Assembly: GCF_003331055.1 (NCBI RefSeq)
Contig: NZ_PUQD01000008.1
Location: 1 to 64,000, forward strand
Reading direction: 5' to 3'
DNA from: Pseudomonas sp. AFG_SD02_1510_Pfu_092
GTDB lineage: Bacteria; Pseudomonadota; Gammaproteobacteria; Pseudomonadales; Pseudomonadaceae
Length of the DNA: 64,000 nt
In this document: piece by piece, positions 1-11,174 of the stretch
Layout of the letters: every line of letters begins with the position of its first letter
How positions within the stretch are numbered: position 1 is the first letter of the stretch
The notes under the pieces: generated by a model
What the model was told of the DNA's origin: nothing
The model's input: the letters and a program-made list of their open reading frames with translations, nothing else
Database searches by the model: none
Translations under genes and position numbers: made by a program

Positions 1-170
1 CCCTTAAACAAAAACCCGGTGTTTGCCGCCGTTTTGTGGGGGCGGCCCCCCGCCTCGGGGGGCCCGGCGGGCCCCCCCCCCCCCCCCCCCCCCCCCGGGG
101 GCCCCCCCCCCCCGGGGGGGCGGGGGGGGGCCCGCGAATGGGCTGCAAAGCAGCCCCCTGTAATCTGACA
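1..170. other. G/C homopolymer block at window edge, probable assembly artefact
   Basis: Positions about 60-130 are almost pure runs of C and G, including one run of more than 25 C. Nothing else in the window resembles this, and the apparent proline/glycine ORFs over it are meaningless. The bases that follow (about 133-160) look like the tail of a REP-type palindrome. The simplest reading is a contig end with low-quality or mis-assembled sequence across a REP repeat. No gene is called here. Confidence 0.7.
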
Positions 171-174
171 GGCA

Positions 175-206
175 CAAAAAAGCCCGGCACATGCCGGGCT
201 TTTTCA
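175..206 (-). terminator. Rho-independent terminator of infA
   Basis: A perfect 9-bp stem (AGCCCGGCA / TGCCGGGCT, loop CA) is followed on the minus strand by a run of T. It lies 11 bases after the infA stop codon and would end the aat-bpt-infA transcript. Confidence 0.85.
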
Positions 207-216
207 TGGCTAGAGC

Positions 217-435
217 TTAGCGCGCACGGTAAGTGATGCGGCCCTTGCTCAGGTCGTAGGGCGTCAGTTCGACGCGGACCTTGTCGCCAGTGAGAATACG
301 GATGTAGTTCTTGCGCATCTTTCCGGAGATGTGCGCGGTTACGACGTGCCCGTTTTCCAACTCCACGCGGAACATGGTGTTGGGCAGGGTGTCGACGACA
401 GTACCTTCCATTTCGAAGCTGTCTTCTTTCGACAT
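217..435 (-). CDS. infA: Translation initiation factor IF-1
   Basis: The 72-residue product is the normal full length of IF-1, a single S1/OB-fold protein that binds the ribosomal A site during initiation and helps IF-2 and IF-3 place the initiator tRNA. The family signature is visible: start [11 protein letters not shown], then [12 protein letters not shown], the basic [10 protein letters not shown] stretch and the GRITYR ending. It is the last gene of the leftward aat-bpt-infA group and is followed by a strong terminator. A gap of about 100 bases separates it from bpt, so it may also have its own promoter. Confidence 0.97.
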
Positions 436-537
436 GCAGTAGAGCCCTCGGATCCAGTGTTGGCCCGACGCATAACCGCACCGGGCAAAAAAGTGGCGTG
501 GATTATGCCCGAAAACTGTGTGTCAAGCCAATGCCTT

Positions 538-1245
538 TCAGTTGAGGGTGACCCAGCGCTGATTTATCAACAACTCGATAGGCCGATACTGCGTCTTGTA
601 GTTCATTTTCTTGCAGTTCTTGATCCAGTAACCCAGATAGACCGCTTCCAGGTCCTGGCGCAGGGCTTCGGTGATCTGCCAGAGGATGGCAAAGCGGCCC
701 AGGCTGCGGCGCTCTTCGTCCGGCTCGTAGAAGGTGTACACCGCCGACAGGCCGTTGGGCAGCAGGTCGCATACCGCGACCGCCAGCAAACGGCCTGCCA
801 GGCGGAACTCGTAGAACCAGCAGAACGGCAGGTCGCGCACCAGAAAGGTGGAAAACTGGTCGCGGCTGGGCGGGTACATGTCGCCGTCGGCGTGGCGGGT
901 TTCGATATAGCGCCGGTACAGCTCGAAGTACTCTTCCTTGAATGCCGGGCGTGCCGCGGTCACGGTCAGGTCGGCGTTGCGCTTGAGAATACGCCGTTGC
1001 TGGCGGTTGGGGATGAAGCGCGCCGCCGGGATGCGCGCCGGCACGCAGGCATTGCAGTTCTGGCAGTGCGGGCGGTACAGGTGGTCGCCACTGCGGCGAA
1101 AGCCCATTTCCGACAGGTCGGCGTACACATGCACATCCATCGGCTGGCTGGGGTCGAGGAACAGCGTGGTCGCCTGTTCATCGGGCAGGTAGCTGCAGGA
1201 GTGGGGCTGAGTGGCATAGAACTTCAACCGCGCCAACTCTGTCAT
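538..1245 (-). CDS. bpt: Aspartate/glutamate leucyltransferase (bacterial protein transferase)
   Basis: 235 residues, related to arginyl-tRNA--protein transferases (ATE). In the N-end rule pathway it adds leucine from Leu-tRNA to proteins with N-terminal Asp or Glu, marking them for ClpS/ClpAP. The N-terminal cysteine cluster typical of the family is seen at CQNCNAC (about residues 62-68), with CSYLP earlier. The ATE C-terminal domain includes [14 protein letters not shown] use the ATG at 1245; the upstream in-frame codon is TTG, and AAGGGG lies at a suitable distance before the ATG. Its neighbour aat encodes the other leucyl-transferase of the same pathway, 56 bases upstream. ATE-type arginyl activity cannot be excluded from sequence alone. 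Confidence 0.93.
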   Translation of the reverse strand: MTELARLKFYATQPHSCSYLPDEQATTLFLDPSQPMDVHVYADLSEMGFRRSGDHLYRPHCQNCNACVPARIPAARFIPNRQQRRILKRNADLTVTAARPAFKEEYFELYRRYIETRHADGDMYPPSRDQFSTFLVRDLPFCWFYEFRLAGRLLAVAVCDLLPNGLSAVYTFYEPDEERRSLGRFAILWQITEALRQDLEAVYLGYWIKNCKKMNYKTQYRPIELLINQRWVTLN

Positions 1246-1301
1246 GATCAACCCCTTCGGTGAGACTTTGTTTTAAGTGTAAGCCAGCTATGGGAACTCG
1301 C

Positions 1302-1982
1302 CTAGGCAACCCACGTGGCGCTGTTGGGCTGGTCGAGGTGGCGTGCCAGGCAGCTGGCGAACTGGGCGCGGCTGATGGCCTGTGCACCCAGGCTGTGCAG
1401 GTGGTTGGTCGGCATCTGGCAATCGATGAGGGCGAAACCGGCCTGGCGCAAGTGGTTGACCAAAGTCACGAAGCCGACCTTGGAGGCGTTGTCGGCGCGG
1501 CTGAACATCGATTCGCCGAAAAACAGCTGGCCCATCGCCAGGCCGTACAGGCCGCCCACCAGCTCGCCGTCCTGGCGCACCTCCACCGAATGGGCGACGC
1601 CGCGCCGGTGCAGCTCGCAGTAGGCGGCGCGCATGCTGTCGGTGATCCAGGTGCCGTCGGCGTAGTCGCGTGGCGCGGCGCAGGCGGTTATCACGGCGGC
1701 GAAATCGCTGTCGAAGCTGACCTGGTAGCGGCCTTGGCGCAACAGCTTGGCCAGCGAACGCGACACGTGCAGCTGGTCCGGGAACAGCACCGTGCGCGGG
1801 TCGGGCGACCACCACAGAATCGGCTGGCCGTCCTGGTACCACGGGAAGCAGCCGTGGCGATAAGCCTGCACCAGGCGCTCGGGGCTGAGGTCGCCGCCGG
1901 CGGCAAGCAGGCCGTTGGGTTCGTGCAGGGCCTTTTCCAGGGGTGGGAAGGTCAGCGAATCGCGGGTCAGCCAGGTGAGCAT
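1302..1982 (-). CDS. aat: Leucyl/phenylalanyl-tRNA--protein transferase
   Basis: 226 residues, normal for Aat. It transfers Leu or Phe from aminoacyl-tRNA to N-terminal Lys or Arg, creating a type-2 N-degron read by ClpS. Visible family motifs are [21 protein letters not shown] at the N terminus, GCFPWY, WWSPDPR, and the GNAT-like core around GGLYG and [11 protein letters not shown]. It is the first gene of the leftward aat-bpt-infA group, so the two N-end-rule transferases are co-transcribed. Confidence 0.97.
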   Translation of the reverse strand: MLTWLTRDSLTFPPLEKALHEPNGLLAAGGDLSPERLVQAYRHGCFPWYQDGQPILWWSPDPRTVLFPDQLHVSRSLAKLLRQGRYQVSFDSDFAAVITACAAPRDYADGTWITDSMRAAYCELHRRGVAHSVEVRQDGELVGGLYGLAMGQLFFGESMFSRADNASKVGFVTLVNHLRQAGFALIDCQMPTNHLHSLGAQAISRAQFASCLARHLDQPNSATWVA

Positions 1983-2388
1983 GGTCTCTCGTGCGGTGGG
2001 GGAGGGGAGCGGTCAGCATGGCGTGGGTGAAAAGCAGGGTCAATCTCTTTGCCTTCTTCAACACAGTAGCGCCCCTATGGGAGCGGGCAGGCCCGCGAAG
2101 AGGCCGGTACAGCCGTTCAAAATAGGCAATTTCCTACACATTGATGAAACCGTAGGCACCATCTGCCACATTTGCTGTCACACCTGTGCAAAAACACAGC
2201 ATAAGCCTTTGTCACAGAAGGCAATGCGTGCTCAAATTGCAGGTATACGAAAGTCGCCCCCACTCGAGCGCCTGATGGCGCGCCGTCATGGCAGTGGGCG
2301 GGCAGTAATGTTAAAAGTAGTGGTTCATTGGCCGCACCGTCGGCCGATCACTATTTGGACGCGCAGCACGCGCAGGAATAGACGCGTT
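1983..2388. other. Intergenic region between aat and ftsK
   Basis: About 400 bases between divergent genes. It holds one arm of a REP-like palindrome (about 2076-2102, GGGAGCGGGCAGGCCCGCG) and locally AT-richer sequence before ftsK, where the promoters for both genes must lie. No coding sequence is convincing here; an upstream extension of the ftsK frame is open but lacks protein-like composition. Confidence 0.6.
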
Positions 2389-4881
2389 TTGAAGAAATCC
2401 ACCGCAACTCCAGCTCCCTTGCCCGTGCCCCTGTGGCGGCAGCAGCTGCATTATCGCCTCAAGGAAGGTGCGTTGATCGCTGTCGGCGCCCTGTGCCTGT
2501 ACCTGTGGATGGCGCTGCTGACCTACGACACGTCGGACCCGGGCTTCAGCCACACCGCCAACGTCGACCAGGTGCAGAACGCCGCCGGGCGTGCCGGTGC
2601 CTACTTCGCCGACATCCTGTTCATGGTGCTGGGTTACTTCGCCTACATCTTCCCGCTGCTGCTGGCAGTCAAGACCTGGCAGATCTTCCGCGAGCGCCAC
2701 CAGCCCTGGGACTGGAGCGGCTGGCTGTTTTCCTGGCGGCTGATCGGCCTGGTGTTCCTGGTGCTGTCCGGCGCGGCGCTGGCGCATATCCATTTCCACC
2801 CGTCGCCTAGCCTGCCGTTCTCCGCCGGTGGAGCGCTGGGCGAGAGCCTGGGCGACCTGGCGCGCAACCTGCTGAACGTGCAGGGCAGCACGCTGATGTT
2901 CATTGCGCTGTTCCTGTTCGGCCTGACCGTGTTCACCGACCTGTCGTGGTTCAAGGTGATGGACCTGACCGGCAAGATCACCCTCGACCTGTTCGAACTG
3001 CTGCAGGGCGCGGCCAACCGCTGGTGGGAAGCACGCAACGAGCGCAAGCGCCTGGAGGCGCAGCTGCGCGAGGATGAACCGGTGATCAAGGCCGCGCCGA
3101 TGGCTGCCGAGCCGCGCGAACCGGCCAGGCCGGCGCTGCGCGAGCGCATCTTCAAGCGTGAAGAAGCCCCTGCCCAGCCAGCCGAGCCCCGCGAGCCTAC
3201 CCTGTCACGCGAGCCGGTGCTGCCGCGTGAGACACCGGCGCCACGTGAGCCGGTAGTGCCCCGGGAGCAGCCGGTTGCGGCGCCGATGATCGTGCCGCCG
3301 ACAGCTGCAGCCAAGGCGCCGGAGCCCAGCAAGCGGGTGATGAAGGAGAAGCAGGCGCCGCTGTTCATCGACAGCGCCGTGGAAGGCACCTTGCCGTCGA
3401 TCTCCATCCTCGACCCGGCCGAACAGAAGAAGATCGAGTACTCGCCAGAATCCCTGGCCGGTGTCGGCCAGCTGCTGGAAATCAAGCTCAAGGAGTTCGG
3501 CGTCGAAGTGACGGTCGACTCGATCCACCCGGGCCCGGTGATCACCCGTTACGAAATTCAGCCGGCTGCCGGTGTGAAGGTCAGCCGCATCGCCAACCTG
3601 GCCAAGGACCTGGCGCGTTCGCTGGCGGTGACCAGCGTGCGGGTGGTCGAGGTCATCCCCGGCAAGACCACCGTGGGTATCGAGATCCCCAACGAAAACC
3701 GGCAGATGGTGCGCTTCTCCGAAGTGCTGGCCACGCCGCAGTACGACGAGCAGAAATCGCCTGTCACCCTGGCCCTGGGCCATGACATCGGCGGCAAGCC
3801 GGTGATCACCGACCTGGCCAAGATGCCGCACCTGCTGGTGGCCGGTACCACCGGTTCCGGTAAGTCGGTGGGTGTGAACGCGATGATCCTGTCGATCCTG
3901 TTCAAGTCCAGCCCGGAAGACGCGCGGCTGATCATGATCGACCCGAAAATGCTCGAGCTGTCGATCTACGAAGGCATCCCGCACCTGCTTTGCCCGGTGG
4001 TCACCGACATGAAGGACGCCGCCAACGCCCTGCGCTGGAGCGTGGCCGAGATGGAGCGGCGCTACAAGCTGATGGCGGCCATGGGCGTGCGTAACCTGGC
4101 CGGCTTCAACCGCAAGATCAAGGACGCCCAGGACGCCGGCGAGATCATCCACGACCCGCTGTACCGTCGCGAGAGCATGGACGACGAGCCGCCGGCGCTG
4201 AAAACCCTGCCGACCATCGTGGTGGTGGTCGACGAATTCGCCGACATGATGATGATCGTCGGCAAGAAGGTCGAAGAGCTGATCGCGCGTATCGCGCAAA
4301 AGGCGCGTGCCGCCGGTATCCACCTGATTCTCGCCACACAGCGCCCGTCGGTGGATGTGATCACCGGCCTGATCAAGGCCAACATCCCGACCCGCATGGC
4401 GTTCCAGGTGTCGAGCAAGATCGACTCGCGGACCATCATCGACCAGGGTGGTGCCGAGCAGCTGCTGGGCCACGGTGACATGCTGTACATGCCGCCGGGC
4501 ACCAGCCTGCCGATTCGCGTGCACGGTGCGTTCGTCTCCGACGACGAGGTGCACCGCGTGGTGGAAGCGTGGAAGCTGCGCGGCGCCCCGGACTACAACG
4601 ACGACATCCTCAACGGCGTCGAAGAGGCCGGCAGCGGCTTCGAAGGCGGCGGCGGTGGCGGCGATGGCGAAGATTCGGAAAGCGACGCGCTGTATGATGA
4701 GGCCGTGCAGTTCGTGCTGGAAAGCCGCCGCGCGTCCATTTCGGCGGTGCAGCGCAAACTGAAGATCGGCTACAACCGCGCCGCCCGCATGATCGAAGCC
4801 ATGGAAATGGCCGGCGTGGTCACCCCCATGAACAGCAACGGCTCGCGGGAAGTGATTGCCCCGGGCGGCCCGCGCGACTGA
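2389..4881 (+). CDS. ftsK: DNA translocase FtsK
   Basis: 830 residues. FtsK anchors at the division septum and pumps chromosomal DNA toward dif, activating XerCD for dimer resolution. The N-terminal 180 residues hold about four membrane segments. A Pro/Glu/Arg-rich linker with repeated REP/PRE units spans about residues 240-330. The RecA-like motor has Walker A GTTGSGKS near residue 487 and Walker [11 protein letters not shown]. After an acidic glycine-rich linker, the winged-helix gamma domain at about 768-825 ([20 protein letters not shown]) reads KOPS. The start is the TTG at 2389, giving the usual MKKS N terminus; the frame is open further upstream, but that part is not protein-like. Confidence 0.95.
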   Translation: MKKSTATPAPLPVPLWRQQLHYRLKEGALIAVGALCLYLWMALLTYDTSDPGFSHTANVDQVQNAAGRAGAYFADILFMVLGYFAYIFPLLLAVKTWQIFRERHQPWDWSGWLFSWRLIGLVFLVLSGAALAHIHFHPSPSLPFSAGGALGESLGDLARNLLNVQGSTLMFIALFLFGLTVFTDLSWFKVMDLTGKITLDLFELLQGAANRWWEARNERKRLEAQLREDEPVIKAAPMAAEPREPARPALRERIFKREEAPAQPAEPREPTLSREPVLPRETPAPREPVVPREQPVAAPMIVPPTAAAKAPEPSKRVMKEKQAPLFIDSAVEGTLPSISILDPAEQKKIEYSPESLAGVGQLLEIKLKEFGVEVTVDSIHPGPVITRYEIQPAAGVKVSRIANLAKDLARSLAVTSVRVVEVIPGKTTVGIEIPNENRQMVRFSEVLATPQYDEQKSPVTLALGHDIGGKPVITDLAKMPHLLVAGTTGSGKSVGVNAMILSILFKSSPEDARLIMIDPKMLELSIYEGIPHLLCPVVTDMKDAANALRWSVAEMERRYKLMAAMGVRNLAGFNRKIKDAQDAGEIIHDPLYRRESMDDEPPALKTLPTIVVVVDEFADMMMIVGKKVEELIARIAQKARAAGIHLILATQRPSVDVITGLIKANIPTRMAFQVSSKIDSRTIIDQGGAEQLLGHGDMLYMPPGTSLPIRVHGAFVSDDEVHRVVEAWKLRGAPDYNDDILNGVEEAGSGFEGGGGGGDGEDSESDALYDEAVQFVLESRRASISAVQRKLKIGYNRAARMIEAMEMAGVVTPMNSNGSREVIAPGGPRD

Positions 4882-4942
4882 TGACACCTTGCCCGACGCC
4901 AACGGTGGCGCCGGGCCTTTTCAATGCTCGATGAGGAATCCC

Positions 4943-5578
4943 ATGCGCGCGATTCGCATGCTGTTGGTATCTGCCCTGGCCGGGGCTTGCGTGTCGGCCA
5001 CCGTTTCGGCTTACGCCGCTGAGCAGGACGTGCAACGCCTGACTCAGCTGCTGGAGAAGTCGCAGACCATCGAGGCCAACTTCTCCCAGCTGACCCTCGA
5101 CGCCGGCGGCACCAGCCTGCAGGAAACCTCCGGCAAGATGACCGTCAAGCGCCCGGGCCTGTTCTACTGGCACACCGATGCGCCGCAGGAGCAGGTGGTG
5201 GTGTCCGACGGCAAGAATGTCACCCTGTGGGACCCGGACCTGGAACAGGCGACCATCAAGAAGCTCGACCAGCGTCTGAACCAGACCCCGGCGCTGCTGC
5301 TGTCCGGGGACGTGTCGAAGATCAGCCAGAGCTTCGATATCACCTCGAAGGAGCAGGGCGAAGTGATGGACTTCACCCTCAAGCCGAAAACCAAGGACAC
5401 CCTGTTCGACTCGCTGCGCGTGTCGTTCCGCAAAGGCCTGATCAATGACATGCAGCTGATCGACAGCGTCGGCCAGCGCACCAACATCCTGTTCAATGGC
5501 GTCAAGGCCAACCAGGCGGTGGCGGACAGCAAGTTCAGGTTCGACATCCCGCAAGGCGCGGACGTCATCAAGGAGTAA
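4943..5578 (+). CDS. lolA: Outer-membrane lipoprotein carrier protein LolA
   Basis: 211 residues with a clear Sec signal peptide (residues about 1-24, ending SAYA|AE). LolA is the periplasmic chaperone that takes lipoproteins released by LolCDE and passes them to LolB. The mature part matches the family: [14 protein letters not shown], then [11 protein letters not shown], and [16 protein letters not shown] at the end. The start ATG is preceded by GAGGA. It follows ftsK by about 60 bases and precedes rarA by 12, the usual Pseudomonas and enterobacterial order, so the three are probably co-transcribed. Confidence 0.96.
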   Translation: MRAIRMLLVSALAGACVSATVSAYAAEQDVQRLTQLLEKSQTIEANFSQLTLDAGGTSLQETSGKMTVKRPGLFYWHTDAPQEQVVVSDGKNVTLWDPDLEQATIKKLDQRLNQTPALLLSGDVSKISQSFDITSKEQGEVMDFTLKPKTKDTLFDSLRVSFRKGLINDMQLIDSVGQRTNILFNGVKANQAVADSKFRFDIPQGADVIKE

Positions 5579-5590
5579 CCAGAGCCCGCC

Positions 5591-6916
5591 ATGGACCTGT
5601 TTCGAAGCGAACCTGTCGCCCAGCCCCTGGCCGCCCGTCTGCGCCCGTCCAACCTGGATGAGTACGTCGGCCAGGAGCACCTGCTGGCGCGCGGCAAACC
5701 GCTGCGCGAGGCGCTGGAGCAGGGTGCGCTGCACTCGATGATCTTCTGGGGGCCGCCGGGGGTGGGCAAGACCACCCTGGCGCGGCTGCTGGCGCAGTTC
5801 TGCGATGCGCACTTCGAAACGGTCTCGGCGGTGCTGGCCGGGGTGAAGGAAATCCGCCAGGCGGTCGAGGTGGCCAAGCAGCAGGCTGGCCAGTATGGCC
5901 GCCGTACCATCCTGTTCGTCGACGAAGTGCATCGCTTCAACAAGTCGCAGCAGGATGCCTTCCTGCCTTATGTGGAAGACGGCACCCTGCTGTTCATTGG
6001 TGCCACCACCGAAAACCCGTCGTTCGAGCTGAACAACGCGCTGCTGTCGCGGGCGCGGGTGTATGTGCTCAAGAGCCTCGACGAGGCGGCGCTGCGCAAG
6101 CTGGTCAACCGCGCGCTGACCGAAGAACGTGGCCTGGGCAAGCGCAACCTGCGGGTGGGCGACGACGCCTTCAAGATGTTGATGGCCGCCGCCGATGGCG
6201 ATGGCCGGCGCATGCTCAACTTCCTCGAGAACGCCTCCGACCTGGCGGAAGACGGCAGCGAGATCGACGTCGGCATGTTGCAGAGCCTGCTGGGTGACAG
6301 CCGCCGACGTTTCGACAAGGGGGGCGAGGCGTTCTACGACCAGATTTCCGCGCTGCACAAGTCGGTGCGCGGCTCCAACCCTGATGGCGCCCTGTACTGG
6401 TTCGCACGCATGCTCGACGGCGGCTGCGACCCGCTGTACATCGCCCGCCGCGTGGTGCGCATGGCCAGCGAAGACATCGGCAACGCCGACCCGCGTGCGC
6501 TCAGCCTGTGCCTGGCAGCCTGGGATGTGCAGGAGCGCCTGGGCAGCCCCGAGGGCGAACTGGCGGTGGCCCAGGCCATCACCTACCTCGCCTGTGCACC
6601 AAAAAGCAACGCGGTGTACATGGGCTTCAAGACCGCCCTGCGTGAGGCCGCCGAGCATGGCTCACTGGAGGTGCCGCTGCACCTGCGCAACGCCCCGACC
6701 AAGCTGATGAAGCAACTGGGCTATGGCGACGAGTATCGCTATGCCCACGACGAGCCCGACGCGTATGCCGCTGGCGAAGACTACTTCCCCGAGGCGCTCG
6801 AGCCGCGCCAGTACTATCAGCCGGTGCCGCGCGGCCTGGAACTGAAGATCGGCGAGAAGCTGCGCCACCTGGCCGACCTTGATCGCAACAGCCCTCGCCA
6901 ACGGAGAAAACCGTGA
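5591..6916 (+). CDS. rarA: Replication-associated recombination protein A (AAA+ ATPase)
   Basis: 441 residues, full length for RarA/MgsA, a clamp-loader-like AAA+ ATPase acting at stalled forks and DNA ends. Walker [10 protein letters not shown] is at about residues 54-62, and Walker [19 protein letters not shown] follows. Sensor 1 [12 protein letters not shown] and the C-terminal tetramerisation region with [12 protein letters not shown] are present. It is part of the lolA-rarA-crcB run; the stop codon overlaps the crcB GTG start by four bases. Confidence 0.96.
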   Translation: MDLFRSEPVAQPLAARLRPSNLDEYVGQEHLLARGKPLREALEQGALHSMIFWGPPGVGKTTLARLLAQFCDAHFETVSAVLAGVKEIRQAVEVAKQQAGQYGRRTILFVDEVHRFNKSQQDAFLPYVEDGTLLFIGATTENPSFELNNALLSRARVYVLKSLDEAALRKLVNRALTEERGLGKRNLRVGDDAFKMLMAAADGDGRRMLNFLENASDLAEDGSEIDVGMLQSLLGDSRRRFDKGGEAFYDQISALHKSVRGSNPDGALYWFARMLDGGCDPLYIARRVVRMASEDIGNADPRALSLCLAAWDVQERLGSPEGELAVAQAITYLACAPKSNAVYMGFKTALREAAEHGSLEVPLHLRNAPTKLMKQLGYGDEYRYAHDEPDAYAAGEDYFPEALEPRQYYQPVPRGLELKIGEKLRHLADLDRNSPRQRRKP

Positions 6917-7287
6917 TTGCATTGATTGCCGCCGTCAGCGCGGGCGGTATTGCCGGTACCTTGTTGCGCTTTGCTACCAGCAACTGGGTGGTTGCCCACT
7001 GGCCACGGCACTTCTATCTCGGTACGCTGGCGGTCAACCTGATTGGCTGCCTGCTGATCGGCCTGCTCTATGGCCTGTTTTTGCACAAGCCGATGGTGCC
7101 GGTCGAGCTGCGCGCCGGGCTGATCGTCGGCTTCCTTGGCGGCCTGACGACTTTTTCCTCTTTTTCGCTGGATACCGTACGCCTGCTGGAAAGCGGGCAA
7201 GTGCCGCTGGCGCTGGGCTATAGCGGTATCAGCGTGGTGGGCGGGCTGCTTGCAACCTGGGCCGGCCTGTCCCTGACCCGATTCTGA
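6913..7287 (+). CDS. crcB: Fluoride-specific ion channel CrcB (Fluc)
   Basis: 124 residues with four hydrophobic segments, the normal size of a Fluc channel, which works as a dual-topology dimer exporting fluoride. Hallmarks are [10 protein letters not shown] at the N terminus, [10 protein letters not shown] in helix 2, and [13 protein letters not shown] containing the conserved Phe residues of the fluoride path. It starts with GTG overlapping the rarA stop, preceded by ACGGAG, so translation is probably coupled. I saw no fluoride riboswitch upstream, as expected for a gene inside an operon. Confidence 0.95.
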   Translation: MIALIAAVSAGGIAGTLLRFATSNWVVAHWPRHFYLGTLAVNLIGCLLIGLLYGLFLHKPMVPVELRAGLIVGFLGGLTTFSSFSLDTVRLLESGQVPLALGYSGISVVGGLLATWAGLSLTRF

Positions 7288-7305
7288 ACCAACACCTACA
7301 CATAA

Positions 7306-8598
<1,293 letters not shown>

Positions 8599-9990
8599 AT
8601 GGATTACCTGCCGCTGTTCCACAAGCTGCAGGGCGCCCGCGTGCTGGTCGTCGGCGGTGGTGAGATCGCCTTGCGCAAGGCGCGCCTGCTGGCTGATGCC
8701 GGCGCTGCGCTGCGCGTGGTGGCGCCGGAAGTCGACGGCCAGTTGGCCGCGCTGGCCCGGGAAGGTGGCGGCGAGGTGCTGGTGCGTGGCTATCAGGCTG
8801 CCGACCTGGTCGGTTGCCGGCTGGTGATCGCGGCCACCGACGACCCGGGGCTCAATGCCCAGGTGTCGGCGGATGCACAGGCCCTCAGCCTGCCGGTCAA
8901 CGTGGTGGATGCGCCGGCCCTGTGCACGGTGATCTTCCCGGCGATCGTCGACCGTTCACCGCTGGTGATCGCGGTTTCCAGTGGTGGCGATGCGCCGGTA
9001 CTGGCGCGGTTGATTCGCGCCAAGCTGGAGGCATGGATCCCGTCGGCCTATGGCGAACTGGCCGGGCTGGCCGCGCGTTTCCGGCACAAGGTCAAATCCT
9101 TGTACCCGGACGTCAACCAACGCCGTGGCTTCTGGGAAACCGTGTTCCAGGGGCCGATCGCCGAGCGTCAGCTGGCCGGGCAGCGTGCCGAGGCCGAGCG
9201 CCTGTTGCAGGCCATGGTCGACGGTAACCCGGTACAGCAGGGCGGTGAGGTGTACCTGGTAGGTGCAGGCCCGGGCGATCCGGACCTGCTCACCTTCCGC
9301 GCCTTGCGGCTGATGCAGCAGGCCGATGTGGTGCTGTACGACCGCCTGGTAGCACCGGCGATCATCGAGATGTGCCGGCGTGATGCCGAACGTATCTACG
9401 TCGGCAAGCGCCGTGCCGAGCATGCCGTGCCGCAGGACCAGATCAACCGCCTGCTGGTCGACCTGGCCCGGCAAGGCAAGCGCGTGCTGCGCCTGAAGGG
9501 CGGCGACCCGTTCATCTTCGGGCGTGGCGGTGAAGAGATCGAAGAGCTGGCCGAGCAGGGCATCCCGTTCCAGGTGGTGCCGGGTATCACCGCAGCCAGT
9601 GGGTGTTCCGCCTATGGTGGCATTCCGCTGACGCACCGTGACTATGCACAGTCGGTGCGCTTCGTCACCGGGCACCTGAAGGACGGCACCAGCAACCTGC
9701 CGTGGAACGACCTGGTAGCGCCGGCGCAGACGCTGGTGTTCTACATGGGCTTGGTGGGCTTGCCGACCATCTGTGCCGAGCTGATTCGCCATGGTCGCGC
9801 GGCCAGCACCCCGGCGGCGTTGGTGCAGCAGGGGACGACGCGTAATCAGCGTGTGTTCACCGGCACTTTGGCCGACTTGCCGGAGTTGGTGGCCCAGCAT
9901 GAAGTGCACGCGCCGACCCTGGTGATTGTTGGGGAAGTGGTGCAGTTGCGGGACAAGCTGGCCTGGTTCGAAGGTTCGCAGAACACCTGA
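8599..9990 (+). CDS. cysG: Siroheme synthase (dehydrogenase/ferrochelatase + uroporphyrinogen-III methyltransferase)
   Basis: 463 residues, the trifunctional CysG. It converts uroporphyrinogen III to siroheme, the cofactor of sulfite and nitrite reductases. The N-terminal CysG(B) Rossmann domain shows [18 protein letters not shown] dimerisation segment follows to about residue 210, then the SAM-dependent CysG(A) domain with [39 protein letters not shown] and [14 protein letters not shown]. The start ATG follows the serS stop codon directly, so translation is likely coupled. Confidence 0.96.
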   Translation: MDYLPLFHKLQGARVLVVGGGEIALRKARLLADAGAALRVVAPEVDGQLAALAREGGGEVLVRGYQAADLVGCRLVIAATDDPGLNAQVSADAQALSLPVNVVDAPALCTVIFPAIVDRSPLVIAVSSGGDAPVLARLIRAKLEAWIPSAYGELAGLAARFRHKVKSLYPDVNQRRGFWETVFQGPIAERQLAGQRAEAERLLQAMVDGNPVQQGGEVYLVGAGPGDPDLLTFRALRLMQQADVVLYDRLVAPAIIEMCRRDAERIYVGKRRAEHAVPQDQINRLLVDLARQGKRVLRLKGGDPFIFGRGGEEIEELAEQGIPFQVVPGITAASGCSAYGGIPLTHRDYAQSVRFVTGHLKDGTSNLPWNDLVAPAQTLVFYMGLVGLPTICAELIRHGRAASTPAALVQQGTTRNQRVFTGTLADLPELVAQHEVHAPTLVIVGEVVQLRDKLAWFEGSQNT

Positions 9991-9994
9991 AATC

Positions 9995-10112
9995 GTTGGG
10001 GCTGCTGCGCAGCCCATCGCAGGCAAGCCAGCTCCCACAGGTACTCACAAGCTTCAAGCCTTGTGCAGGCCCTGTGGGAGCTGGCTTGCCTGCGATGGGG
10101 CGCAAAGCGGCC
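9995..10112. repeat. REP-type inverted repeat pair
   Basis: Two copies of a Pseudomonas REP unit face each other: CATCGCAGGCAAGCCAGCTC with CACAGG on the left, and CCTGTGGGAGCTGGCTTGCC with TGCGATGGGG on the right, separated by about 30 bases. It lies between the convergent ends of cysG and the hydroquinone reductase gene, a typical REP site, and could act as a bidirectional terminator or mRNA end stabiliser. Confidence 0.85.
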
Positions 10113-10122
10113 CCTGACGATT

Positions 10123-11082
10123 TCAAGCCTGCCAGATCCCCTTGCCCGCCAACCGCTCCCGATCATGCGCCAGGCCAAAGTCCTGCAAAGGCCCTTTAGG
10201 CACGATCCCGTTCGGGTTGATGGTCTTGTGGCTCAGGTAATAGTGCTTCTGGATATGCTCCATGTTCACCGTGCCCGCAACCCCCGGCCACTGGTACAGC
10301 TCGCGCAGCCAGTTCGACAGGTTGTGGTAGTCGCTCAGGCGCCGCAGGTTGCACTTGAAGTGGCCGTGGTACACCGCATCGAAACGCACCAGGGTGGTGA
10401 ACAGGCGCACATCGGCTTCGGTCAGGTACTCGCCCGCCAGGTAGCGGTTGCGGCCGAGCAGCGCTTCCAGGTAATCCAGTTCGTTGAACACATCGTCGAA
10501 CGCCGCCTCGTAGGCGTCCTGCGTGGTGGCAAAGCCTGCGCGGTACACGCCGTTGTTCACCGCCGGGTAGATGCGTTCGTTCAGTGCCTCGATGGCCGGG
10601 CGCAGCGGCTCGGGGTACAGGTCCAGCGTATTGCCGGTCAGCTCGTTGAACGCGCTGTTGAAGATGCGGATGATCTCCGCTGATTCGTTGTTGACGATGC
10701 GCTTTTCTTTCTTGTCCCACAGCACCGGTACCGTCACGCGGCCAGTGTAGTGCGGGTCATCCTGGGTGTAGCGCTGGTGCAGGTACTGCAGGGCGTCGAG
10801 ATGGTCACCGCTGGAGCCTTGCTGCTGGTCGAAGGTCCAGCCATGGTCCTGCATCAGCCAACTGACCACGGATACGTCGATCAACGGCTCCAGGCCCTTG
10901 AGGGCGCGGAAGATCAGTGTGCGGTGGGCCCAAGGGCAGGCCAGCGAGACGTACAGGTGGTAACGGCCGGCCTCAGGCGCTGGCAGTTGATTGCGGCGCT
11001 GGGCGTTCTCCCGTTTGAACGTGCCGTCCTTGCCGTTTTCATACCACTGGTCATGCCAGCGGCCGTCGATCAAAAGGCCCAT
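10123..11082 (-). CDS. yqjG: Glutathionyl-hydroquinone reductase (xi-class GST)
   Basis: 319 residues, the usual size of the Xi-class glutathione transferases (YqjG/PcpF/ECM4). These enzymes reduce glutathionyl-hydroquinones back to hydroquinones using a second glutathione. The catalytic cysteine sits in SLACPWAHRT near residue 50. The thioredoxin-like domain is followed by the alpha-helical domain with VNNESAEIIRIFNSAF, YPAVNNGVYRAGFA and the C-terminal SHKTINPNGIVPKGP signature. It has its own transcription unit between a REP pair and the ybiB-tus cluster. Confidence 0.94.
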   Translation of the reverse strand: MGLLIDGRWHDQWYENGKDGTFKRENAQRRNQLPAPEAGRYHLYVSLACPWAHRTLIFRALKGLEPLIDVSVVSWLMQDHGWTFDQQQGSSGDHLDALQYLHQRYTQDDPHYTGRVTVPVLWDKKEKRIVNNESAEIIRIFNSAFNELTGNTLDLYPEPLRPAIEALNERIYPAVNNGVYRAGFATTQDAYEAAFDDVFNELDYLEALLGRNRYLAGEYLTEADVRLFTTLVRFDAVYHGHFKCNLRRLSDYHNLSNWLRELYQWPGVAGTVNMEHIQKHYYLSHKTINPNGIVPKGPLQDFGLAHDRERLAGKGIWQA

Positions 11083-11174
11083 GCTGAGCTCCTCGAAACA
11101 AAGTGGTTTGTCGTTGGAGCCCAGTCTAGGGCAAATCGTTCGAACAACTAGCGCAAAGGCTGCACCCTTACTAT

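Noticed and set aside
331..1263. Long plus-strand ORF opposite infA and bpt (310 codons)
   Set aside because: Antisense to two well-recognised genes, Gln/Val/Arg-rich in the way of reverse-strand shadows in high-GC DNA, and no family resemblance.
1915..2388. Upstream extension of the FtsK reading frame
   Set aside because: Would begin inside aat on the opposite strand and cross a REP arm; the family N terminus starts at the TTG at 2389.
3205..4902. 565-codon minus-strand ORF inside ftsK
   Set aside because: His/Gln/Arg-rich antisense frame over conserved FtsK motor sequence; a codon-bias shadow.
4820..6658. 612-codon minus-strand ORF over lolA and rarA
   Set aside because: Antisense to two intact genes with complete motifs; no recognisable domain.
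10000..10110. CRISPR-like repeat
   Set aside because: It is one inverted REP pair with no spacer periodicity and no cas genes.
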